Below, in pieces: positions 16,693 through 27,133 of a DNA stretch of 64,000 bases. This stretch comes from Ramlibacter pallidus (GTDB lineage: Bacteria > Pseudomonadota > Gammaproteobacteria > Burkholderiales > Burkholderiaceae_C). How positions within the stretch are numbered: the first letter of the stretch is position 1; each line of letters starts with the position of its first letter. Under the pieces are notes generated by a model that saw only the letters and a list, made by a program, of their open reading frames with translations, ran no database searches and was not told where the DNA came from. Location of the stretch: NCBI RefSeq assembly GCF_015070875.1, contig NZ_JADDIV010000002.1, positions 248,001 to 312,000 of the forward strand, given 5' to 3'. A program made the position numbers and the translations under genes.

Positions 16693-17904
16693 TCAGGCGA
16701 GGATCCCGGCCTGGCGCAAGGCCGCGATCTGTGCATCGGAGTAGCCGGCTTCCGCGAGCACGGCAGCGCCGTCGGCGCCGCAGGCCGGTGCGGCAGGCGG
16801 CGCGGCGCGCGGCGCATCGCCCATCCGGTAGGGAAGGCCCAGGGCACGGTAGTGCCCGCCGTCCGTTCCGGCCGCATCGACGAGGATCCCGCTGGCGGCG
16901 ACGTCCGCACTGGCCAGCACGTCGCGGTACCGGCGCACCGCACCCACCACGATCTGGTGGCGGCTGAGCAGGTCGACGCATTGGTCACTGGTGTAGCCGG
17001 ACAGGCAATCGCGCAGCACGTCGCGCAGTTCCGCGCGGTGCGCGACGCGGCGCTCGTTGCTGCTAAAGCGCGGGTCGACGGCCAGCTCCTCGCGTCCCAT
17101 CGCCCGGCAGAAGCGCTGCCAGTGGTCCTCGGCATACGCGGACAGCACGACGTGGCCGTCGCGCGTCGCCACCACCTCCGCCGCGGGCGCGTTGTGCGGC
17201 TGGCCGTCGCCGATGCGCGTGGGTTCCGGCGCGCCGGCGAGGTATTCGCACCAGGTCGCCGCCTGCAGGTGCAAGGCGGTCTCCAGCAGCGAGACCTCCA
17301 GCGTCTCGCCGACGCCGCTGCGCTCGCGGCCGTACAACGCGGCCAGCACCGCCTGCGCGCCGAGCTGCGCGGCGGCCGCATCGACGATCGGCACGCCCAC
17401 CTTCTGCGGCAGCCGGTCCGGCTCGCCCGTCACCGACATCAGTCCGCTTTCCGCCTGCGCCGCGATGTCGTAGCCGGGGCGCTGGCGCGACGGGCCGCTG
17501 CTGCCGAAGCCGGAGATCGAAAGATAGATGACGCGCGGATGGCGCGCCCGCACTTCGGCCGGGCCGATGCCGAGCTTTTCGACCACCCCGGGCCGCAGGT
17601 TCTGGATGACGACGTCGCTGCCCGCGACCAGCCGCAAGGCCGCTTCGCGCCCGGCTTCGCTCTTCAGGTCCAGCGCGATCGAACGCTTGCCGCGGTTGTA
17701 GGCGCGGATCATCGATTCGCCGTAGCGCCCGATGTGGCGCGCCTGGTCGCCGCCGATGGGTTCCACCTTGATGACGCTGGCACCCAGTTCGGCCAGTGCC
17801 ATGGCCGCGCCCGGGCCCGCGATGTACTGGCCGAAGTCGATCACGCGCACGTCCGCCAGCGGAGCGGCGGGTGGGCGGACGCCCTGGGGGGAAGCATCAG
17901 GCAT
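16693..17904 (-). CDS. CaiB/BaiF family (class III) CoA transferase
   Basis: A 403-residue class III CoA transferase, which moves CoA between carboxylic acids. Motifs: VRVIDFGQYIAGPGAAMALAELGASVIKVEP at the N-terminus, YNRGKRSIALDLK, NLRPGVVEKLG, and VGVPIVDAAAA with Asp175 at the catalytic position of the family. Length is usual (about 390-410). It is the first gene of a minus-strand operon with the DUF1254 protein, the Bug receptor and a hydrolase, and is divergent from a LysR gene at 17999. It likely activates an organic acid; which one cannot be told. Confidence 0.92.
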   Translation of the reverse strand: MPDASPQGVRPPAAPLADVRVIDFGQYIAGPGAAMALAELGASVIKVEPIGGDQARHIGRYGESMIRAYNRGKRSIALDLKSEAGREAALRLVAGSDVVIQNLRPGVVEKLGIGPAEVRARHPRVIYLSISGFGSSGPSRQRPGYDIAAQAESGLMSVTGEPDRLPQKVGVPIVDAAAAQLGAQAVLAALYGRERSGVGETLEVSLLETALHLQAATWCEYLAGAPEPTRIGDGQPHNAPAAEVVATRDGHVVLSAYAEDHWQRFCRAMGREELAVDPRFSSNERRVAHRAELRDVLRDCLSGYTSDQCVDLLSRHQIVVGAVRRYRDVLASADVAASGILVDAAGTDGGHYRALGLPYRMGDAPRAAPPAAPACGADGAAVLAEAGYSDAQIAALRQAGILA

Positions 17905-17958
17905 GGCCGCACGATAGTCGGCGGTGCGATTCCTGAAAATTCAATAATGCTGATGCCG

Positions 17959-17977
17959 CGATCACATCGGGTGATCG
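17959..17977. promoter_or_regulatory. Inverted repeat in the divergent LysR/CoA-transferase gap
   Basis: CGATCAC-ATCGG-GTGATCG is a perfect 7-bp inverted repeat centred 31 bases before the LysR start and about 60 bases before the CoA-transferase start on the other strand. Its position and symmetry fit a LysR binding site that controls both directions. Binding is inferred. Confidence 0.45.
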
Positions 17978-17998
17978 GCAACGCTCCTGGACCCTCGC

Positions 17999-18955
17999 AT
18001 GAAACCGAACTCCGACTACCTGGTGCGGCGCCTGCGCCTGCGCCACCTCGAACTGCTGGTCGCGCTCGCCGATGCCGGCACGATGCGCGCGGCCGCCGTG
18101 CGGCTGAACCTGAGCCAGCCCGCCCTGAGCAAGATGCTGGGCGAGGTGGAGTCGGGCTTCGGCGCGCGCCTCTTCGAGCGCAGCCCGCAGGGCCTGGCGG
18201 CGAATGCGCTCGGCGCAGCCGCGGTCTACCGGGCGCGCGTGATGCTGGGCGAACTGCTGCGCGGCAAGGACGAAGTGGACGCCCTGCGCACCGGCGCCGC
18301 CGGCGTGTTGCGGCTGGGGACGCTGTCGGTCACGGCGTCCGTGCCACGCGCCGTCGTGCAGCTGCGGCGGCGCGTGCCGGGCGCGCGCGTGCAGGTCCAG
18401 GAAGGGCGCGTGCGCGATCTCGTGCAGAAGCTGCTGGACGGCGAACTCGATTGCGTCTTCGGCGCCATCACGCCGGAGTTGCTGACCAGCGACCTGCTCC
18501 CGCTGCTGCACCCCGAGGTGCTGCTGGAAGACGAACTCTGCGTGCTGTGCGACCCCGAGCACCCGCTGGCGCGCAGCCGCAAGCTGCGCTGGGCCGACCT
18601 GCATGCGGCCGACTGGGTGGCGCCGCCCAAGGACACGCTGGTGCGCCAGGCCTTCATGACGGCCTTCCTCAACGAAGGACTGGAGCCGCCCGAGCCGGCG
18701 ATCGAGGTGCTGTCGTCGGTGACCATCGGCAGCGTGCTGCGCATGGACGCCGCCCTGCTCGGTGCCGTGCGCTTCGAACATGCGCGCGACGAACTGGCGC
18801 GCACCGGTCTCCGTCGGCTGGCCGTCACGCCGGCCGTCCCGCTGCCGTCCCTCGGGCTCTACACGCGCCGCGCCGCCGAGGCCCCGGCGCCGCTGGTCCA
18901 GGCGTTCGCGGCCGCGTTGCGCCGCGCGGGCGCCGGCGCGCGCGGCCCGGCCTAG
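17999..18955 (+). CDS. LysR family transcriptional regulator, divergent from the CoA-transferase operon
   Basis: A 318-residue LysR regulator. The helix-turn-helix domain (about 14-73) includes RLRHLELLVALADAGTMRAAA and LSQPALSKMLGEVE; the effector domain begins with GVLRLGTLSVTASVPR. It belongs to the pca/gal-type branch by its long N-terminal arm (MKPNSDYLVRRLRLRHLELL). It is divergent from the CoA transferase with 94 bases between the starts, containing the inverted repeat at 17959-17977, so it is the likely regulator of that operon. Its stop overlaps the convergent SRAP gene by four bases. Confidence 0.9.
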   Translation: MKPNSDYLVRRLRLRHLELLVALADAGTMRAAAVRLNLSQPALSKMLGEVESGFGARLFERSPQGLAANALGAAAVYRARVMLGELLRGKDEVDALRTGAAGVLRLGTLSVTASVPRAVVQLRRRVPGARVQVQEGRVRDLVQKLLDGELDCVFGAITPELLTSDLLPLLHPEVLLEDELCVLCDPEHPLARSRKLRWADLHAADWVAPPKDTLVRQAFMTAFLNEGLEPPEPAIEVLSSVTIGSVLRMDAALLGAVRFEHARDELARTGLRRLAVTPAVPLPSLGLYTRRAAEAPAPLVQAFAAALRRAGAGARGPA

Positions 18956-19686
18956 AACAGGGAGGGCGTTTCGGGCGGCTTGGGTTTCGGCGGAGGCTTG
19001 GGCTTCGGCGGGCGCGTGGTGCGCACGCTGCTCGCCGCCGGTGCCCTCGGCGGCAGGGGCGCCGGCTCCCCTTCGAGCGGGCCCGGCCAGGTGCGGAAGA
19101 ACTGCGGCGCCTCCTGCACGCTGCACGCCAGCCAGGCGTCGTACTCCGCGGGGGCCAGGATGACCGGCATGCGCTTCTCGTCGCCCGGCCGCTGGAACCG
19201 GCTGTAGAACGCGTGGCCGTCGGCGTTGACGGTCAGCATCGCGAAGCTGAAAAGCTCGCGGCCGTCCGGATGCCGCCAGCGCGTGTAGATGCCGGCGATG
19301 CCGATGGGCACGGCGCCGGGTTGCTGGATCGCCCAGCGCACCGCCTTGCCGCTCTCGTAGTTCGGCTCGAAGATGATCTCGACCGGCACGATGCAACGCT
19401 GGCCGCGGCGCCAGGCATCACGGAAGCTCGGGAGCTGGTGCACCGTCTCGCTGCGCGCGTTGTAGGTCTTGCGGCCGAAGGCGAGTTCCTTCGCGAAGCC
19501 GGGCAGCAGGCCGAAGATGCCCTCTTCCGCCACGCGCCGGTGGCCGGAGCCCGGTTCCGCCAGCCGGATGAAGGGCGCGAGGCCGGTGGGGAAGGTGTCC
19601 ACCGGCGGGTCGTCGCGCTCGCGGTGCACCCCGAAGAAGCTGAGCAGGCGGTCGGCCCGCGAGACCGCGACGTAGTTGGAACACAC
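18952..19686 (-). CDS. SOS response-associated peptidase (SRAP/YedK/HMCES family), altered His site
   Basis: A 244-residue SRAP protein. This family forms a thiazolidine crosslink with abasic sites in single-stranded DNA through Cys2. Cys2 is present (MCSNY), as are the NARSE motif (Asn76) and a Glu at 107 in IIFEP, the place of the usual YEW. At the position of the catalytic His of the HxRMP motif the sequence reads DEKRMP, so His seems replaced by Glu170, which could weaken crosslink reversal. The C-terminus is a Pro/Lys tail (PKPKPPPKPKPPE). It lies 40 bases after the last sugar permease gene and could be read with it, though functionally it stands apart. Confidence 0.88.
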   Translation of the reverse strand: MCSNYVAVSRADRLLSFFGVHRERDDPPVDTFPTGLAPFIRLAEPGSGHRRVAEEGIFGLLPGFAKELAFGRKTYNARSETVHQLPSFRDAWRRGQRCIVPVEIIFEPNYESGKAVRWAIQQPGAVPIGIAGIYTRWRHPDGRELFSFAMLTVNADGHAFYSRFQRPGDEKRMPVILAPAEYDAWLACSVQEAPQFFRTWPGPLEGEPAPLPPRAPAASSVRTTRPPKPKPPPKPKPPETPSLF

Positions 19687-19726
19687 GCGGCGATTATCGG
19701 GCCCCTTCCTGCGGGGGCGAACGGCC

Positions 19727-20755
19727 CTAGCGCCGCCGGCCGGCTTCGAACACCCTCTGCAGCAGGCAGAACGCGAACAGCAGCGCGCCGATGGCGATGC
19801 GCGTCCACCAGGAGCTGAGCGTGCCGTCGAACATGATGAGCGTCTGGATGATGCCCAGCAGCAGCACGCCGAACAGCGTGCCGAACACGTAGCCGACGCC
19901 GCCCGTCAGCAGCGTGCCGCCGATCACCACGGCGGCGATGGCGTCGAGCTCCAGGCCCACCGCGTGCAGGCCGTAGCCGGAGAGCATGTAGAACGCGAAC
20001 ACCACGCCGGCCAGCGCCGAACAGAAGCCGCTCAACGCATACACGCCGACCAGCGTGGAGCGCACCGGCAACCCCATGAGCAGCGCGGAGTGCTCGTTGC
20101 CGCCGATCGCGTACACGGTACGGCCGAACTGCGTGTAGTGCGCCAGCCAGATGCCGGCGGCGACCGTGACGAGCGCGATGACCGCGCCGATCGAGAGGGA
20201 AGCCTCGCCCACGAGGGGGATGCGGACCTGCGACACCTCGGAGAAGAAGGCGTTGCCGATCGGCACGGAGTCGATGCTGATCAGGTAGCAGAGGCCGCGC
20301 GCCAGGAACATGCCGGCCAGGGTGACGATGAAGGGCTGCAGCCGGAAACGCTCGATCAGCAGTCCCATGAAGCCGCCGAAGGCCAGGCCCATGGCCAGCA
20401 CCAGCGGGATCACCACGCCGGCGGGCAGCTGGTGGTGTTCCAGCAGCGAGGCGCAGACCATGGTGGTCAGCGCGATCACCGCGCCCACCGACAGGTCGAT
20501 GCCGCCCGAGAGGATCACGAAGGTCATGCCGACCGCGACGATGCACAGGAACGAGCTGTCGATCAGCAGGTTCAGGAACACCTGGGCGGAGAAGAAGCCG
20601 GTGTAGGCGAAGGACCCGTAGCCGGCCAGGGCGGCGAACAGCGTGACCGTCACCAGCAGCGGAAGGTACTTCGGGTCCAGCCGGGTCGCACGGCGGGTGG
20701 CGGCCTGCGGCGGGGCGGCGGGCACCAGGTCGATGTCGTCGAGGCGGGCGCTCAT
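19727..20755 (-). CDS. yjfF: Sugar ABC transporter permease, YjfF-like
   Basis: A 342-residue permease of the ribose/galactofuranose type (BPD_transp_2). Family marks are VGMTFVILSGGIDLSVGAVIALT, RFRLQPFIVTLAGMFLARGL, the YAIGGNEHSALLMGLPVRST cytoplasmic loop and a final ELDAIAAVVIGGTLLTGG. About ten membrane segments. The ATG overlaps the stop of the preceding permease (ATGA). With its neighbours it matches the E. coli YtfQ-YtfR-YtfT-YjfF galactofuranose importer, in which two different permeases are paired. The substrate is inferred from the similarity of the set and from the arabinose genes upstream. Confidence 0.85.
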   Translation of the reverse strand: MSARLDDIDLVPAAPPQAATRRATRLDPKYLPLLVTVTLFAALAGYGSFAYTGFFSAQVFLNLLIDSSFLCIVAVGMTFVILSGGIDLSVGAVIALTTMVCASLLEHHQLPAGVVIPLVLAMGLAFGGFMGLLIERFRLQPFIVTLAGMFLARGLCYLISIDSVPIGNAFFSEVSQVRIPLVGEASLSIGAVIALVTVAAGIWLAHYTQFGRTVYAIGGNEHSALLMGLPVRSTLVGVYALSGFCSALAGVVFAFYMLSGYGLHAVGLELDAIAAVVIGGTLLTGGVGYVFGTLFGVLLLGIIQTLIMFDGTLSSWWTRIAIGALLFAFCLLQRVFEAGRRR

Positions 20756-21801
20756 GCGGTCGGACTCCCGGGAGCGGGTTGCGGGCGGCGCATCCAGCCG
20801 GTGACGGTGCGGCGGAACTCGGGCGACTGCAGCAGCATCACGGCGAAGACGACCGCCGCCTTCACCACGAGGTTCACTTCCGGCGGCACGCCCAGCGAGT
20901 AGATGGCATAGGTCAGCGACTGGATGATCAGCGCGCCGATCACGCTGCCGGCCAGGGTGAAGCGGCCGCCGGTCAGCGCGGTGCCGCCCAGCGTGACGGC
21001 GAGGATCGCATCCAGCTCCAGCAGCTGGCCGGCGTTGTTGCCATCGGCGCTCTTGACCGTGGAGCTCACGATCAGCCCGGCCACGCCCGCGCACGCGCCG
21101 GCGAAGGCGTAGACCCAGAAGGTGATGCTGCGCGCCGGCAGGCCGGCCAGCCGCGCCGCCGAGGGATTGATGCCGACCGACTGGATGAACAGGCCGAGCG
21201 CCGTGCGCCGCGTGAGCAGCAGCAGCACGGCGAACACCGCCATGGCGATCCAGAAGGCGAAGGGCAGGCCGAGCAGGTAGCCGTTGCCGATGAAGAAGTA
21301 CGGTGCGTAGTAGATCGTGATGATCTGCCCGTTGGTCACCAGCTGCGCGACGCCGCGCCCTGCCACCATCAGGATCAGCGTGGCGATGATGGGCTGCATC
21401 CCCACCACCGACACCAGCAGCCCGTTCCACGCGCCGCACAGCAGGCCGACGCCGATCGCCGCGGCGATGGCGGCCCACATGGGGAAGCGGCTCACGTGCG
21501 TGGCCACGCCGTCGACCACCACCAGCGAGCCGCCGATCATCCAGGCGGCCACGGCGGCGGCGATGGCCACCACCGCGCCCACCGAGATGTCGATGCCGCG
21601 CGTGGCGATCACCAGGGTCATGCCCAGCGACACGAGGATCAGCGGGGCCGCGCCCTTGAGGATGTCGACCAGGCTGCCATAGAGGTGGCCCTCGCGCCAC
21701 TGCAGCACGAGGAAGTTGGCGTTGAAGCCCGCGTTGACGGCCAGCAGCAGCGCCAGCGTCGCGAGGGGCCAGAACAGGCGATGGCGCCAGATGCCGCTCA
21801 T
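20752..21801 (-). CDS. ytfT: Sugar ABC transporter permease, YtfT-like
   Basis: A 349-residue inner-membrane permease. It has VSLGMTLVIATRGIDISVGAVVAIAAAVAAWMIGG, the VGMQPIIATLILMVAGRGVAQL helix, the loop SVGINPSAARLAGLPARSITF and ELDAILAVTLGGTALTGG. A segment ITIYYAPYFFIGNGYLLGLP in the periplasmic loop is characteristic of the YtfT branch. It overlaps both the ATPase gene upstream and the YjfF-like gene downstream by four bases. It would form a heteromeric channel with YjfF and be driven by the YtfR-like ATPase. Confidence 0.87.
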   Translation of the reverse strand: MSGIWRHRLFWPLATLALLLAVNAGFNANFLVLQWREGHLYGSLVDILKGAAPLILVSLGMTLVIATRGIDISVGAVVAIAAAVAAWMIGGSLVVVDGVATHVSRFPMWAAIAAAIGVGLLCGAWNGLLVSVVGMQPIIATLILMVAGRGVAQLVTNGQIITIYYAPYFFIGNGYLLGLPFAFWIAMAVFAVLLLLTRRTALGLFIQSVGINPSAARLAGLPARSITFWVYAFAGACAGVAGLIVSSTVKSADGNNAGQLLELDAILAVTLGGTALTGGRFTLAGSVIGALIIQSLTYAIYSLGVPPEVNLVVKAAVVFAVMLLQSPEFRRTVTGWMRRPQPAPGSPTA

Positions 21802-23297
21802 GGCTGCTCCGCGATGAGGTGGTACACGTCCTGCTCGGTGGCGCCCGCGGCCAGCTCGCCGGCCTTGCGCCGGTCGCGCAGCACGGCGATGCGGTGCGAC
21901 ACGCGCACCACTTCCTCGATCTCGGACGAGATGAAGAGCACCGCCATGCCGTCCTTCGCCAGCCGCAGGATCTCGTCCATGATCTCCTGCTTGCCGCCGA
22001 CGTCCACGCCGCGGGTGGGCTCGTCCAGGATCAGCAGGCGCGGCTGCGTCGCCAGCCACCGCGCCAGCAGCACCTTCTGCTGGTTGCCGCCTGAGAGTTG
22101 CGCCAGCGGCGTCTCGATGCCCGCCGTCTTGATGCCCAGGGCCTGCACGAAGCGCTCGGCCAGGCGCGCCTGCTCGTCGCCGGAGACGTTGCGCCAGACG
22201 CCGCGCTTGGCCTGCAGCGCCAGCGCGATGTTCTCGCGCACCGACAGTTCGGCAACGATGCCGTCCGTCTTGCGGTCTTCCGGCAGCATGCCCATGCCCA
22301 GCGCCACGGCGTCCGAGGGGCAGGTGACCCGTTCGGCGCGGCCCTGCATCCGCCATTCGCCGGCGTCCGCTGCGTCGAGCCCGAAGACGAGGCGCGCGAG
22401 TTCCGTCCGCCCGGAGCCGAGCAGCCCGGCCAGCCCCAGCACCTCGCCGGCGCGCAAGGCGATGTCGGTGGGGTGCAGTTGGCCCTTGCGGCCGATACCA
22501 CGCACCTCGAAGTCGGCCTCGCCATCCACGGCCCGCTCCGGCGGCGCGGACGCAGCCTGGCGCGCGGCCAGCTCGCGGCCCACCATCGCGGCGACCAGCG
22601 CGGGCGCGGGCAGCTGCGGGGTCGGCCACTCGCCCACCAGCTCGCCGTTGCGCAGCACGGTGATGCGGTCGGCGATGGCGTACACCTGGTCGAGGAAGTG
22701 GGTGACGAACAGGATCGCCATGCCCTCTTCCCGCAGCCGGCGCAGCACGGCGAACAGGCGCTGCACCTCGTCCTCGTCCAGGCTCGACGTGGGCTCGTCC
22801 AGCACCAGGACCTTGGCCGACACGCTCAGCGCGCGGGCGATGGCCACCATCTGCTGCACGGCCACCGGATAGCTGGAGAGCAGCCGCGTGACGTCGATGT
22901 CCAGGTTCAGGCGCGCGAGCAGGGTCCGCGCTTGCGCGTTCATGGTCTTCCAGTCGATGCGCAGCCGCTTGCGCGGATAGCGCCCGGCGAACACGTTCTC
23001 CGCCACCGACAGGTTGGGGCAGAGGTTGACCTCCTGGTACACGGTGCTGATGCCCAGCCGCTGCGCGTCGAGCGGCGAGCGCGGGCGGATCGTTTCGCCG
23101 GCCAGCGTGACCGTGCCGGCATCGGGCGCGTGGACGCCCGTCAGCACCTTGATCAGCGTCGACTTGCCGGCGCCGTTCTGTCCCATGAGGGCGTGCACTT
23201 CGCCGGGGAAGAGGCGCAGGCCGGCGCCCTTCAGCGCGCGCACGCCGGTGAACGCCTTGTGGATGCCTTCCAGCTGCAGGACGGGAGCGTCGGCCAT
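21798..23297 (-). CDS. ytfR: Sugar ABC transporter ATPase, YtfR-like (two ABC domains)
   Basis: A 499-residue fused ATPase with two ABC modules. The first has Walker A GQNGAGKST at 39-47 and Walker B VLVLDEPTSSLDEDE; the second has the degenerate Walker A usual for this family (GLLGSGRTELARLVFG) and LSGGNQQKVLLARWL with LLILDEPTRGVDVGGKQE. Overlap: its ATG shares a base with the stop of the preceding permease (TGATG). It would power YtfT/YjfF. It differs from the second ATPase of the locus (24504-26045), so this operon carries two full ATPases. Confidence 0.9.
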   Translation of the reverse strand: MADAPVLQLEGIHKAFTGVRALKGAGLRLFPGEVHALMGQNGAGKSTLIKVLTGVHAPDAGTVTLAGETIRPRSPLDAQRLGISTVYQEVNLCPNLSVAENVFAGRYPRKRLRIDWKTMNAQARTLLARLNLDIDVTRLLSSYPVAVQQMVAIARALSVSAKVLVLDEPTSSLDEDEVQRLFAVLRRLREEGMAILFVTHFLDQVYAIADRITVLRNGELVGEWPTPQLPAPALVAAMVGRELAARQAASAPPERAVDGEADFEVRGIGRKGQLHPTDIALRAGEVLGLAGLLGSGRTELARLVFGLDAADAGEWRMQGRAERVTCPSDAVALGMGMLPEDRKTDGIVAELSVRENIALALQAKRGVWRNVSGDEQARLAERFVQALGIKTAGIETPLAQLSGGNQQKVLLARWLATQPRLLILDEPTRGVDVGGKQEIMDEILRLAKDGMAVLFISSEIEEVVRVSHRIAVLRDRRKAGELAAGATEQDVYHLIAEQP

Positions 23298-24503
23298 CAC
23301 TTGTTCTTGTTGTACACGTCGACGTACACCGCGGCCAGCAGCACCAGGCCCTTGATCACCTGCTGGTAGTCGATGCCGATGCCCAGGATCGACATGCCGT
23401 TGTTCATCACGCCCATGATGAAGGCGCCCACGACGGCGCCGGTCACGCGGCCGATGCCGCCGGTCGCCGAGGCGCCGCCGATGAAGCAGGCCGCGATGAC
23501 GTCCAGCTCGAAGCCCAGGCCCGCCTTGGGCGTGGCCGTATTCAGGCGCGCCGCGAACACCAGGCCGGCCAGCCCGGCGAGCATGCCCATGTTGGCGAAG
23601 GCCAGGAAGGTCAGGCGCTCGGTGCGGATGCCGGACAGGCGCGCTGCCTTCTCGTTGCCGCCCAGGGCGTAGATGCGGCGTCCGACCGTGGTGCGCCGCG
23701 TGGCGAAGTCGTAGCCGACGATCAGGATCGCCATGACCACCAGCACGTTCGGCAGTCCCTTGTACGACGCCAGCAGCCAGCTGAAGAGCGCGATCGCGGC
23801 GACGAACAGCAGGGTCTTGGCGAAGAAGAAGGCGGCCGGCTCGGTCTCCATGCCGTGCCGCATGCGCTGGGCGCGGCCGCGCAGGCTGGCCGCCCCGAGT
23901 GCCGCCGCCGCGGCCAGGCCGATGGCCAGCGAGGTCGCGCGCAGTCCGCCGCCCGACGTCAGCTCCGGCAGGAAGCCCGAGCTCAGGCCCTGGAAGGTGT
24001 CGGGGAAGGGGCCGATCGACTGGCCTTGCAGCAGCGCAAGGCACAGGCCCTTGAAGACCAGCATGCCGCCGAGCGTGACGATGAACGAAGGGATGCGCGG
24101 GTAGGCGACCAGCCAGCCCTGGGCGGCGCCGATCGCGGCGCCGGCCGCCAGGCAGACGACGGAGGCGGGCAGCCAGTGCCAGCCCTGGTTGACCATCAGC
24201 ACCGCGGCCAGCGCGCCGATGAAGCCGCAGACGGAACCGACGGACAGGTCGATGTGGCCGGCGACGATCACCAGCAGCATGCCCAGCGCCATGATGACGA
24301 TGTAGCTGTTCTGCAGGACCAGGTTGGTCAGGTTGAGCGGCTGGAACAGCGTGCCGTCGGTGAGCACCTCGAACAGCACCATGATCGCCACCAGCGACAG
24401 CAGCATCCCGTACTCGCGCAGGTGCTGGCGCAGGAACCCGCGCCAGGCGGGCGGCGCGTCGGCGGCCGGCGCGGCGTCGACCTGCAGCGGTGCGGCGACG
24501 GGA

Positions 24504-24511
<8 letters not shown>
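23297..24511 (-). CDS. gguB: Sugar ABC transporter permease, GguB/MmsB/XylH-like
   Basis: A 404-residue permease, longer than the 320-350 of ribose-type permeases, as usual for GguB, MmsB and XylH. It starts with a Pro/Ala-rich cytoplasmic arm (about 35 residues) before LREYGMLLSLVAIMVLFEVLTDG. Features are ALGMLLVIVAGHIDLSVGSVCGFIGALAAVLM, YPRIPSFIVTLGGMLVFKGL, a long central insertion (LRGRAQRMRHGMETEPAAFF), YALGGNEKAARLSGIRTERL and a final VYVDVYNKNK. It overlaps the ATPase gene by 8 bases. It should form the channel for the ChvE sugar-binding protein. Confidence 0.9.
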
Positions 24512-26045
<1,534 letters not shown>

Positions 26046-26046
26046 G

Positions 26047-27111
26047 TCAGCGCAGCTGGCTTTCCTTGTAGTAGCCGCTGTCCACCAGCACCTTCTTCCA
26101 GTTCGCGTTGTCCACGGCGACCGGCTTGAGCAGGTAGGACGGCACGACCTTCACGCCGTTGTTGTAGGTCTTGGTGTCGTTGACCTCGGGCTGCTTGCCC
26201 GAGACCACCGCATCGACCAGGTTGGCGGTGACCTTCGCCAGTTCGCGCGTGTCCTTGAACACCGTCGAGCTCTGCTCGTTGCGCAGCATCGACTTCACCG
26301 ACGGGATCTCGGCGTCCTGCCCGCTCACGACCGGGCAGGGTTGCTGCGCCGTGCAGTAGCCCACCCCCTTCAGCGAGGACAGGATGCCGATCGACAGGCC
26401 GTCGTAGGGCGACAGCACCGCGTGCACCTTGTCCTTGCCGTAGAAGGCGGACAGCAGGTTGTCCATGCGCGACTGCGCCACCGCGCCGTCCCAGCGCAGC
26501 GTGCCGACCTTCTCCATCCCCATCTGGCGGCTGCGCACCACCAGCTTGCCGGAGTCGATGTAGGGCTTGAGCACCGACATCGCGCCGTCGTAGAAGAAGA
26601 AGGCGTTGTTGTCGTCCGGCGAGCCGCCGAAGAGCTCGATGTTGAAGGGACCCTTGCCCTGCTTGAGCCCCAGCTTGTCGACGATCGAGTTCGCCTGCAG
26701 CACCCCCACCTGGAAGTTGTCGAAGGTGGTGTAGTAGTCCACGTTCTTCGAGCCGCGGATCAGGCGGTCGTACGCCACCACCTTGATGCCGCGGTCGGCC
26801 GCCTTCTGCAGCGCGCCGGACAGCGTGGTGCCGTCGATGGCGGCGATCACCAGGACCTTGGCGCCCTTGGTGATCATGTTCTCCACCTGCGCCAGCTGGT
26901 TCGGGATGTCGTCGTCGGCGTACTGCAGGTCGGTGCGGTAGCCCTTCTCCCGCAGGTACTTCACCATGTTCTCGCCGTCGGAGATCCAGCGCGACGACGA
27001 CTTGGTCGGCATCGCGATCCCGATGGTGCCCTTGTCCTGCGCCGCGGCCGGCAGGCCGAGCAGCAGGGCGCCGGCGGCCAGCGCCGCGGCCGCGAATTTC
27101 ATCAGCTTCAT
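26047..27111 (-). CDS. chvE: Multiple sugar-binding periplasmic protein ChvE
   Basis: A 354-residue periplasmic sugar-binding protein. The signal [25 protein letters not shown] is cut near residue 24. The mature part starts [21 protein letters not shown] and contains [56 protein letters not shown] and [16 protein letters not shown], which are typical of ChvE/Gbp. In Agrobacterium ChvE binds galactose, glucose, arabinose and xylose and also signals to VirA; no VirA/VirG is in this window. A linked GbpR-like regulator and arabinose genes support galactose or arabinose as ligand. The gene follows the YtfQ-like gene by 22 bases. Confidence 0.92.
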   Translation of the reverse strand: MKLMKFAAAALAAGALLLGLPAAAQDKGTIGIAMPTKSSSRWISDGENMVKYLREKGYRTDLQYADDDIPNQLAQVENMITKGAKVLVIAAIDGTTLSGALQKAADRGIKVVAYDRLIRGSKNVDYYTTFDNFQVGVLQANSIVDKLGLKQGKGPFNIELFGGSPDDNNAFFFYDGAMSVLKPYIDSGKLVVRSRQMGMEKVGTLRWDGAVAQSRMDNLLSAFYGKDKVHAVLSPYDGLSIGILSSLKGVGYCTAQQPCPVVSGQDAEIPSVKSMLRNEQSSTVFKDTRELAKVTANLVDAVVSGKQPEVNDTKTYNNGVKVVPSYLLKPVAVDNANWKKVLVDSGYYKESQLR

Positions 27112-27133
27112 GCCCTTGTCTCCCTGGTGCGGA

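Noticed and set aside
16852-19818. A 988-codon open frame across three real genes on the plus strand
   Set aside because: It lacks family motifs and overlaps the CoA transferase, LysR and SRAP genes, each of which has clear motifs in its own frame.
19676-22872. Long plus-strand open frames opposite the sugar permease genes
   Set aside because: His/Gln/Arg-rich shadow translations of the GC-rich coding strand on the other side.
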